Positions 56,036 to 64,000 of a DNA stretch of 64,000 nt are shown in pieces. Made by a program: the position numbers and the translations under genes. Source of the DNA: Chrysogorgia sp. JL179-B06 (taxonomy: Eukaryota; Cnidaria; Anthozoa; Scleralcyonacea; Chrysogorgiidae); assembly GCA_035772405.1 (NCBI GenBank), contig JAYKKM010000341.1:1998501-2062500 (forward strand), in the 5' to 3' direction. The notes under the pieces are model-generated. The model worked only from the letters and a program-made list of their open reading frames with translations. It was not told where the DNA came from and did not search any database. How positions within the stretch are numbered: position 1 is the stretch's first letter; the number at the start of each line of letters is the position of its first letter.

Positions 56036-56843
56036 AAATAAAATCAAACGTTTGCGGTTATACACCATGTTTATTTAACGATAACATTTGCTGAGCTTTC
56101 GTCCCGTAAACTCAGGACTTCGTCAGAGCGTGACTAAACGAGCGTGACTAAACTTAAACTCGTTCTGACGAAGTCCTAAGTGTACGGGACGAAAGCTCAG
56201 CGAATTTTATCGTTAAAGTGCCTATGTCACAAAAAATTTTATTGCATGTTTGGATAGATGAGAGCATATTATACTTTAAGTTCTTTTCTAGTTTTCGATT
56301 TGCTCTTTTAGTTCGCGAGATATAGGCACTTTAAGGCCGGTTTTGGCAAAAAAGCCGCAAATTGCCAGGGGCCTGGCCCCTGGGACGATAGACGTGTGAC
56401 GTAGCATAAGGACTTTGTTTACGACGTGCGTTATGCATTCTCTATATTTTTCAATATTCATTCTCTATATTTTTCAATACGCATCTATCGGGCATTTTTC
56501 TTCACTTTGCAATAGAAAGCATAATAACAACAAGCAAAAACACGCAGTCGATGTCCTTATGCTACGTCACACACTGTCGCGCCAGTCCCTTTCACGAATT
56601 TCCTACGGGCGCGTAAATTTTTCGCAAAAAGCCGTTTTTGGCATGTTTAGAGACCTGTATCTCGGGAACTAAAAGAGCAAATCGAAAACTAGAAAAGAAC
56701 TTAAAGTATAATTTGCTCTCATCTATCCAAACATGCAATAAAATTTTTTGTGACATAGGCACTTTAAATTGGTGCATGTATAACCGCAAACGTTTGATTT
56801 TATTTCATTAAAACATCGCCATGCCAAGCTTCAAAACTTTGAT
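56036..56843. mobile_element. Composite insertion flanked by a 13-bp target duplication
   Basis: AAGGTGAGATATG occurs at 56023-56035 and again at 56844-56856, directly flanking the insertion. Inside are inverted termini (AAATAAAATCAAACGTTTGC at the left, GCAAACGTTTGATTTTATTT at about 56787-56806), a hairpin at 56079-56213 (CTGAGCTTTCGTCCCGTA mirrored by TACGGGACGAAAGCTCAG) and foldback F3. A 13-base duplication suits a PLE or other retroelement better than a TIR transposon. Confidence 0.6.
56213..56767. mobile_element. TTAA-flanked foldback element F3
   Basis: TTAAAGTGCCTATGTCACAA at the left and TTGTGACATAGGCACTTTAA at the right, with arms of about 120 bases (GCATGTTTGGATAGATGAGA mirrored). 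The middle, including GCCAGGGGCCTGGCCCC, is not symmetrical overall. Same end structure as F1, F2 and F4. It is nested in the 56036-56843 insertion. Confidence 0.65.
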
Positions 56844-56929
56844 AAGGTGAGATATGTTTCATTTTCTCAAAAATCTAGAGTTGTTCTTGGCTATCGTCTT
56901 GAGCAACCCTTACTTTTTCTTTATCAGTA

Positions 56930-57080
56930 AAGGGATAGTAATGTCTTTTTATCAGTAAATGGTAAGACTTTCGTGTTTTCTCGGATAACGACGTTAAATC
57001 GTAGGTCCTCTGAGCCTTATATAGTAATTGGACATTTCAGTCTGTGCTCTCCGTTCACCGCAAGAGTGATAAATTAAATT
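56930..57080 (+). mobile_element. SINE family 2 body
   Basis: AAATGGTAAGACTTTCG, then CTCGGATAACGACGTTAAAT and CTCTCCGTTCACCGCAAGAG match the minus-strand body at 12600-12800. The tRNA-like head is absent. Confidence 0.5.
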
Positions 57081-57116
57081 AAAATTTTGTTTTAAACAAA
57101 ACGAGCATTTTTAAAC

Positions 57117-57850
57117 ACTTACTAGAAATACGTTCCGCCATAACCCCTTGCCCGCCTTTTCTACCACACTCACTTAGAGTTTCTTTTTCCCATCTATGGT
57201 CCCCAGGGCCCAGACCGCGCACGCCGTGCAGTATAATAATAACTTCTTATTAACCGAGAGCGCGGTCATTACGGGAAAATATCAGACCGAGGTCTTGACA
57301 GTACGGACCGAGCCCGTAGGGCGAGGTTCGTACATAAAAGACCGAGGTCTGATATTTTCCAGTAATGACCAAGCGGTCGAGGTTAATAAGAGGTTTATTA
57401 TATGGCATGGCTTTTTTAAACAACATACTTTACATACGTTTTGAGTGACAGAATCGTCATTTTCAATCTTGTTCTTGTTCTTCTATTGCTTTCATGATAG
57501 TAATACTCTCATTTAGATTGTTCATCGTCCGACTCGTACATGATTTAGTGCTTAATTTACTAAATTCGTTCAATTTTTGCTGCTTTTCAAAGTTTCCTAT
57601 CGTTGTTCGCTCCTTTGTAAACAAAATGGCTGACAAAATCCGTAATCCGGACCATTACGGGAAATAACGGACCGGCACGTGACGTGTCTCAGCCAATCAG
57701 AGCACGCAATTTCACCGGAAGTAGCTTGTGCCATATAATAATAGTATTTATAGTCTGTAGACAACAAATCGCAAAAGGCCGTTTCGTCGTACTTAGATTT
57801 TGAACGTTATCTGGGCCAATAATTACTTGATTTCAATTCTGAACGAGAGT
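57117..57850. repeat. Dispersed repeat, copy B, carrying a nested TIR element
   Basis: Its two outer parts (57117-57235 and 57765-57850) match copy A at 9236-9615. The middle (about 57236-57740) is a separate element with inverted blocks: TTATTAACCGAGAGCGCGGT and ATTACGGGAAAATATCAGAC against GTCTGATATTTTCCAGTAAT and CGGTCGAGGTTAATAAG. No transposase is encoded. Confidence 0.55.
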
Positions 57851-57929
57851 TTAAACTTCAGTCTTGGATACTGTTTTATTTGATGCAAGTTATTCTACAA
57901 AGTAATTATTTAATTATTGTGTATGTACA

Positions 57930-58411
57930 TAAAAGTGCCCATAACCTCAAAATGTTTTATTGTCTTATTTGGAAGAACTTTTAAAATGACAAAGTAACTT
58001 CTTTTGAAGATTTTCGTTTCTTTGATTTCTTTTTGAGATATATCAGTTTGTTTGATATGCAAATGTCTGGAATTTCGTCATACATGCATAATGACTTATT
58101 GGAGAAATGTGTATATCTCTTTCATTCTCAAACGAAATCCTTTAAAATCAAGAAGTTTGGTGTTGTGGGAGAAACACGCACACGTGTTATTCACATTTTA
58201 GTGTTTTTATTTCATGAATGCAAAGATATATAATATTCTCTGATAACTCATTATGCATGTTGACGAAATTCCAGATATTTGCATATCAAACAAACTGATA
58301 TATCTCAAAAAGAAAGCGAAGAAGTGAAAATCTTCAAAAGAAGTTACTTTGTCATTTTAAAAGTTCTTCCAAATAAGACAATAAAAAATTTTGAGGTTAG
58401 GGGCACTTTAA
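57930..58411. mobile_element. TTAA-flanked foldback element F4
   Basis: AAAGTGCCCATAACCTCAAA at the left and TTTGAGGTTAGGGGCACTTT at the right, with arms of about 170 bases (GACAAAGTAACTTCTTTTG mirrored by CAAAAGAAGTTACTTTGTC). TTAA follows at the right; the left is ATAA. The arms contain ATGCAAAT (58057) and ATTTGCAT (58277). A single further GACACTTTAA end is at 58762-58771. Confidence 0.68.
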
Positions 58412-58835
58412 ATAAATAATTCATTTGTGCAAATCGTTGTCTGTTTTGATAAATAGTTTGCAAAATTCAATATATAATTTGTAAACATGCAAAAAGACTT
58501 TTCCAGCTAATTACCCTAATTTCGTCTGAAAAATCCTACTTTGGAATTTTCCAAAATAGTTTGGAACGCGTTACCAGTTTATCATGACAAGGAAAACAGA
58601 AAGCCAAATTCTCGATTTAATTTGACGTCACACCTCATTAGCATTTTGGACAAACAAACCTTTCTAGATCATCAACGCAAAGCTCAAATCATAAAACATT
58701 TTGGTATTCAACTATATTCACTTCATGTAGAATCTATATTAGTAATATCGTATTTGGGGTCATATAGACACTTTAATTGATCCTATGAACTAATATCATA
58801 ATCGTATAGTATAGTAATGCTTTTCAGCTAGTTCG

Positions 58836-60560
58836 TTACCTAACGACTTGAAAACCATTAGCAACTGTGCCGTCTTTTGTAATGTGTCGGTATAATTGTT
58901 GTGATTTGTTAAGTGGTTTATTTTCCAATTTGGTACACCAACTTTCTAATGTAAGTCGCTGTTTGTAGTTGGTACTAGAAACGTAGACAGAACTACTGTA
59001 ATCGCATTGCTGGCCCCACGAAAGAAAGGATGCAATTTGCAAGACTGTGCGCCGACTGCCAGGATACTTATATTGGTAGACCGGCAGAAACCTAAAAATC
59101 AGATTAGCCTCAAACACGCTACTAGAAACAGAGACAGAACTAATCGCATTGCTGAACACACGAAACACGACATTGACTGGGACTCGGCTGAATATATCGC
59201 CTTTAGTAGCTTGTTTGTGTTCAGCTAATCTGATTTTTAGGTTTCTGCCGGTCTACCAATATAAGTATCCTGGCAGTCGGCGCACAGTCTTGCAAATTGC
59301 ACCCTTTCTTTCGTGGGGCCAGCAATGCGATTACAGTAGTTCTGTCTCCGTTTCTAGTAGCTTGTTTGTGTTCAGCTAATCTGATTTTTAGGTTTCTGCC
59401 GGTCTACCAATATAAGTATCCTGGCAGTCGGCGCACAGTCTTGCAAATTGCACCCTTTCTTTCGTGGGGCCAGCAATGCGATTACAGTAGTTCTGTCTCC
59501 GTTTCTAGTAGCTTGTTTGTGTTCAGCTAATCTGATTTTTAGGTTTCTGCCGGTCTACCAATATAAGTATCCTGGCAGTCGGCGCACAGTCTTGCAAATT
59601 GCACCCTTTCTTTCGTGGGGCCAGCAATGCGATTACAGTAGTTCTGTCTCCGTTTCTAGTAGCTTGTTTGTGTTCAGCTAATCTGATTTTTAGGTTTCTG
59701 CCGGTCTACCAATATAAGTATCCTGGCAGTCGGCGCACAGTCTTGCAAATTGCACCCTTTCTTTCGTGGGGCCAGCAATGCGATTACAGTAGTTCTGTCT
59801 CCGTTTCTAGTAGCTTGTTTGTGTTCAGCTAATCTGATTTTTAGGTTTCTGCCGGTCTACCAATATAAGTATCCTGGCAGTCGGCGCACAGTCTTGCAAA
59901 TTGCACCCTTTCTTTCGTGGGGCCAGCAATGCGATTACAGTAGTTCTGTCTCCGTTTCTAGTAGCTTGTTTGTGTTCAGCTAATCTGATTTTTAGGTTTC
60001 TGCCGGTCTACCAATATAAGTATCCTGGCAGTCGGCGCACAGTCTTGCAAATTGCACCCTTTCTTTCGTGGGGCCAGCAATGCGATTACAGTAGTTCTGT
60101 CTCCGTTTCTAGTAGCTTGTTTGTGTTCAGCTAATCTGATTTTTAGGTTTCTGCCGGTCTACCAATATAAGTATCCTGGCAGTCGGCGCACAGTCTTGCA
60201 AATTGCACCCTTTCTTTCGTGGGGCCGTTCTTTGTCTCTCACGTTGATCAGTATATGTCGCAAAGTAATCATAGGTTTGTTGACTACACGTAATGCAGTA
60301 TGTTGTGAGGTCGTAAATTAAAATGTGTGCATTGTAGTTTCCGATATGGTATTGTTGCAGTTGTCATGGTTGTCCTGCCTTCAGTCTCGTTGGTCTCATT
60401 GTTTTTGTGGTTGTTCCGTTTTGCGAAACACGCGCCGAATATATTCGTTTTCGTTGCGTAGTGTGTCAGGTCAATCGCAAATAAGTTGTACTCGTCCTGT
60501 CAAAGTTTTGATGGTTGTTGTTTTGTGCACCGTTAGGTTGTATGATGATTCATCTCGGTA
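58836..60560 (-). pseudogene. Rearranged PLE with amplified endonuclease segment
   Basis: Read on the minus strand. At about 60480-60230 is the linker after the RT: LRNENEYIRRVFRK, RPHNILHY and a VNKPMITLRHILINVRDKER-type stretch in changing frames. At 60226-59204 a 151-bp piece of the GIY-YIG nuclease (CADCQDTYIGRPAET) is repeated about 6.8 times. At 58985-59200 the next piece lies in the opposite direction (plus strand: TNRIAEHTKHDIDWDSAEYI). At 58985-58840 the C-terminal tail returns to the minus strand (TNYKQRLTLESWCTKLENK). Tail, inverted part and array together make up one element. It has no RT and no continuous frame. Confidence 0.65.
59204..60226 (-). repeat. 151-bp tandem array, ~6.8 copies, from a PLE nuclease
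   Basis: Identical units start every 151 bases (for example at 59210, 59361, 59512 and so on). The near-identity indicates recent amplification. Six repeated plus frames of 77 codons (starting MHPFFRGASNAITVV) are antisense readings of the unit and are not genes. Because 151 is not a multiple of three, no sense frame continues across units. Confidence 0.93.
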
Positions 60561-60681
60561 GGCATGTAACAGCTACTAACTTTTCTATATACATTATTTT
60601 TATATAAATTATGTTCTAAAGCAATTTATCGTTAATCTTTCCAAAAACGTATTAAACGTATTATCCACTTTTCCTTGATAG

Positions 60682-61132
60682 ATTATCCGTGTTAGAATGT
60701 CTTCTTAACAAGCAACGCCAGGAGACTGGCTCTTATCAAACACGGGAAATCCAAGGAGCTCTGAAATCCTGCCAAGGTCTCATGGCCGAGGTGAATAAAC
60801 GGAGCGAGTGCTCTCTACCTGAATGCATCGAGGAAAGCGACACAGAGTTAGCTCTTTGTGGATCTTTGTCAACCGCGGACGAGCGAAAGAAACCGGATAA
60901 TAGAAGTTTATTAATGGCGTACGCTCAGACGGGGGACACCGCTGCACAAAGAAACGGCAAAGAAGCGACCGCGGAAAAGAACATCTGCTCCAAACACAAG
61001 AAGAGCAACGGCGTTTTAGTTCCGGTTGCTGGTGTCTTCGGAAAGGCGAACTCGAAAAGAGATGAAGAAAAAACAAACCTCTTGCAATACCCAATGCCAC
61101 CGTTAAAACGAAAATCCACGTCAGAGGCTTAA
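60682..61132 (+). CDS. Metabotropic glutamate receptor-like protein, exon 4 (C-terminal tail)
   Basis: Exon 4 starts after TTTTCCTTGATAG. Its first A completes the AG from exon 2 (or from exon 3) as an arginine codon, then 149 codons run to TAA. The product is 1,001 residues without exon 3 and 1,056 with the 165-base form, within the usual range for mGluRs. The tail is hydrophilic, with many Lys, Glu and Ser residues and a proline-containing end (YPMPPLKRKSTSEA). No PDZ-binding or Homer motif is clear. The link to exon 2 rests on phase, position and strand, and the intron of about 5.8 kb (exon 2 to exon 4) is full of transposons, so a cDNA is needed to be certain. Confidence 0.6.
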
Positions 61133-61217
61133 AGTTAAGTCGGTTCGGTAGCAGTTTTGCTTACGTACCTTTTCAAGAGCATCGAGATATGTGGATGTCC
61201 ACTTGAGGCCGGCTTGC

Positions 61218-61637
61218 AGGGCCGTCGCGAAGGGGATTGAGTAAGGGGTGTGAGAATTAATTTTGCCGACAAATCGCGTGGTCATTGGGTGTGGTCATTC
61301 AAAAATAATAAACCCAGAATGTTCTTGGACATATCAGGTGACATAAAAATTGCCTTATTTGAAAACGATCAAACTACCAAAAACTCCGACTAACAAGAAA
61401 GATGGAACTAACGGTATATTGGCTTCTAGGGGGTCAATAAAAGTGGGGTTTAACTGAATGACTATAGTGTAGAAAGGCCTGGCGTACATCACGCTTCAGT
61501 GCCTCTGCTGTATATCTTGTAATTTTCGAACGGTAATTTGCTGTCCTTTATTTGCCGACAGCACAAAACAGCACTAGTTTTGCTGTGGGGAGGGGGGGTC
61601 ACCCCCCACCTACGCCCCCTTCGCGACGGCCCTCCCG
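61218..61637. mobile_element. TIR DNA element in the receptor 3' region
   Basis: GGGCCGTCGCGAAGGGG at the left is mirrored by CCCCCTTCGCGACGGCCC at the right. It is about 420 bases with no coding capacity. Confidence 0.65.
61307..61312 (+). terminator. Candidate polyadenylation signal of the receptor gene
   Basis: AATAAA, 175 bases after the stop codon and within the TIR element at 61218-61637. No other AATAAA lies between the stop and this site. Confidence 0.35.
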
Positions 61638-61898
61638 GCTTGAGTTCAGGTTGGACTGATTTTAGTTCGGATGTAGTGTTTTTCCTGTAGCTTGTTTACA
61701 TGGGTCCGACCTGAGCTTCAGAATTCATACCGGCCGAAATTCGGATCGGGACGCTAGACCGATCTGACCACTTCTTCTCTCTCAAGACTATACAACAACA
61801 TAGACGATCAAGTTCACACTTCTAATTATACTCCTCATACTGTATTTCCTTTATTAACATGAACATTAATTGATTTGAGGACGGTCATATTTGAAACT

Positions 61899-62547
61899 AA
61901 GGCCCGTTTCAAACGTCGAACTTCTCATGTGCCGAATATAATGCAAATGAGCTTGAACAAAGGATTTTGCTCATTTACATTAGATTCGACACTTGAAAAG
62001 TTCGACGTTTTTTCATGTCTCGAATCTAATGTAAACAAAACGACCGATAGGCGTTTACTCGGGCTAAGCTTATGCACGAAACCGCACAACAGCGTGTATA
62101 GATTAAGTGTTTGTTAAAAAGTACAAAATTTTCAGATGCACTTGGAAGGCTAAAAGTACATTTAACTATACAATGAAATAACCACAGCGCGGAACAACCC
62201 GGATCGAAATATTATCAATGTCTGCATTTGTAAGCGTAGTGAGCATATTTAATATTAACACAGTTGTCAACCACATGACTGATCAACAACAGTGTTCAGT
62301 AAGTCAGCTGAAATCTTCTAAAAGCTACGAGAACTCTTCGTCAAACCAGATGAAACGCCAAGCTGTCGAAAAGAAAGAACTTGGCTGCCGAGCATGCTAT
62401 GCCTCAGTTTTGCAAAGCCTGTCGGGTCAATATCGCGCGGCCGGGAGACTAATGCTCGCGACGCAAACCTAGACAAAATTCTTTGTTAAAGCTCATTTGC
62501 ATTACATTCGACACACGAAAAGTTCGACGTTTGAAACGGGCCTTACC
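61899..62547. mobile_element. TIR DNA element, ~650 bp
   Basis: TAAGGCCCGTTTCAAACGTC at the left is mirrored by GACGTTTGAAACGGGCCTTA at the right; the arms continue for about 57 bases (TAATGCAAATGAGCTT against AAGCTCATTTGCATTA). A partial extra copy of the end (CGAACTTTTCAAGTGTCG in complement) lies near 61985-62030. The 84-codon frame at 62218-62472 has no known motif. Confidence 0.7.
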
Positions 62548-63221
62548 AAGCGAAGGCTGATTGTGCAGTTGGTCTCGTGTAAAGAAGAGCTCAAATGAAC
62601 AAATGCAGGCCGGTATGTGGTTAGGCCGGACTCATGTAATATCCCCTAATGGCTTTTTTTTATATGGTAATAATCATCAATACTTTTAATTTTTAAAATT
62701 TTAACACCGTTTAGGTGTTCTCGATGATGCCAAAGCAACGTGGCGACAGCTTTAATAGCTTTAATAATCATAATATACATTATGAAAAAAACATTTTGAA
62801 AAAGTATGTTCTCTTAAATTGTCTAAAAGCCATGTTTCTATATCTGTATTGAAACACGGAAATTTTCCCGCCATTTTTGAATTAAAACGAAACTAAAATG
62901 TTTTCAAACATAAATTGTTCTTTTAAAACAACATTCATGTATTTCTTGTCGCTGAATTGCTTTTGTTCTCACAATTCAGTCACATTGACAGCTGAGAGTG
63001 ATTTTCGCGTAAGTAAGGAGAATTTACATTTTCATTATTTTAATAAATGAACCTTTTACCTATTTTCAAAATGTGATTTTATAAAAGAAATATAGAAAAC
63101 ATTTTCCCGTCCTCCCATACAGTTATATAGAAATGCTCGCGTGAAAGGTTGGAAGAACTCGAAATTGCATGAGTGGAACACTTTCCCTTCAGACTCGTGT
63201 TTCCACGGCAATTTCTCGTCC

Positions 63222-63862
63222 TCCCAAACTTCCACTCGTGTTTCTATAACAGTATGGAAACACGGAAAATGTTTTCTATATATATCTTAGGGACCGGTCA
63301 TTATATTTATGGTCGGGGCCGAAGAAAAATAGATTTGGTGCTGGATAAAAATTTTACCCAGCCAAATTAAGATCAGAAATTTAACCATTTCAACCATTTA
63401 TGGGTAAAGAAAATCTTTTATCCAACCCAAGAACAAAAAAGTTAGATAAAGCCCAATTCCCGGCATATCGTCGATACAAGTTTTTATAACAAACCAAAAT
63501 ACAGTCAGATTCTACTGTCATTGTCAAATTATTATCTCCCTATACAGAGCAGGAATCCAAGGAAAAAAGGAGATGAATACAATAACAAAAGCTAATGTAC
63601 AATGATGACTAAGGAGAACTTATGACGAGATTCCAATTTTTAATGATGAACTCTTAATTTTTTTATGTAAATAGTCTTGCAAGGTTTGCTACCCAACCCT
63701 TCAGAGAAGTGATTTTTTTTACCCAACCATTTGGTCTTAGAATTTTCAGTTACCCAACCATTCTCTCTTCGGCCCCCACCACGGCCATAAATAATCACCG
63801 GTCCCTTAGAAAATTCTTCCGTGTTTTCATACAGTTATAGAAACACCAGTGGAAGTTTGGAA
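63222..63862. mobile_element. Nested pair of inverted-repeat elements
   Basis: Outer arms: CCAAACTTCCACTCGTG through ATGGAAACACGGAAAAT at the left, with their complement at about 63806-63862. Inner arms: AGGGACCGGTCATTATATTT then TGGTCGGGGCCGA at 63288-63322, mirrored at 63766-63807. TTACCCAACCATT-type motifs repeat inside the inner element (63708-63760). Related GAAACACGG ends also occur at 62850-62862. Confidence 0.6.
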
Positions 63863-64000
63863 ACTTTTGAGAGTAACGGCCAATTAAAATTCGCAAAAAA
63901 CTACAATAATAACCTAACTGACCAACTAAAGTGTGATCGTGGGCGCAGAGCTGAAAACTGTAGGGAGCCTAGACTACAATAGAGTACGTTATTTTATACG

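Larger units (their letters stand above)
56026..60681 (+). other. Last intron of the receptor gene
   Basis: From GTGAGA at 56026 to TTTTCCTTGATAG ending at 60681. It holds an inserted element with duplicated donor sequence, two TTAA-flanked foldbacks, a SINE body, a repeat with a nested TIR element and a rearranged PLE, all listed separately. The frame at 58541-58780 shows no known motif. Confidence 0.6.

Noticed and set aside
59297..60321. Six repeated frames of about 77 codons as a tandem gene family
   Set aside because: They are antisense readings of a 151-base tandem repeat derived from a PLE nuclease and share one unit exactly.

Overview
This window is animal nuclear DNA: spliced genes with GT-AG introns, an ANTP-class homeobox, a seven-transmembrane class C receptor, TTAGGG-type telomeric tracts and a dense mix of LINEs, Penelope-like elements (PLEs), tRNA-derived SINEs, a pogo transposase and inverted-repeat MITEs. 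No bacterial or viral gene layout is present. The retroelement suite (CR1/Jockey-like and R2-like LINEs with (AAT)n or (TTA)n tails, GIY-YIG PLEs) and the receptor and homeobox types best fit a non-bilaterian animal, most likely an anthozoan cnidarian. That placement is inference.

Layout. 0-7 kb: SINE pieces, then a two-exon Not-like homeobox gene (2723-6916, + strand) with a 3.6 kb intron holding several small elements. 7-31 kb: a transposon graveyard with TIR elements, an inverted pair of PLE 3' ends (9.9-11.1 kb), LINE remnants, two abutting TTAA-flanked foldback elements (13.6-15.1 kb), three decayed R2-like LINEs (15.2-18.8, 18.8-21.1 and 26.8-29.0 kb), a higher-order tandem array (25.7-26.6 kb) and an interstitial telomere tract (29.8 kb). 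31.1-32.7 kb: a tentative small two-exon gene. 34.8-40.2 kb: more LINEs, including an RT reading frame of 511 codons without stops, and a broken pogo transposase.

40.4-61.1 kb: a metabotropic-glutamate-receptor-like gene on the + strand. Exon 1 (40428-41103) and exon 2 (53003-54881) join in phase across an 11.9 kb intron, almost all of which is one 22-bp satellite of about 525 units. Exon 2 carries the rest of the ligand-binding lobes, the cysteine-rich linker and all seven helices. Exon 4 (60682-61132) supplies an intracellular tail in phase. An optional exon lies at about 55861-56025. The last intron holds an element whose 13-bp target duplication copied the splice donor, and a PLE whose endonuclease segment is repeated about seven times in tandem beside an inverted piece of the same element. 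61.2-64 kb: three further inverted-repeat elements.

Only two genes are well supported, the homeobox gene and the receptor. They have no evident functional link. The most unusual structures are the intronic satellite, the duplicated splice donor, the rearranged PLE and the TTAA-flanked foldback family.
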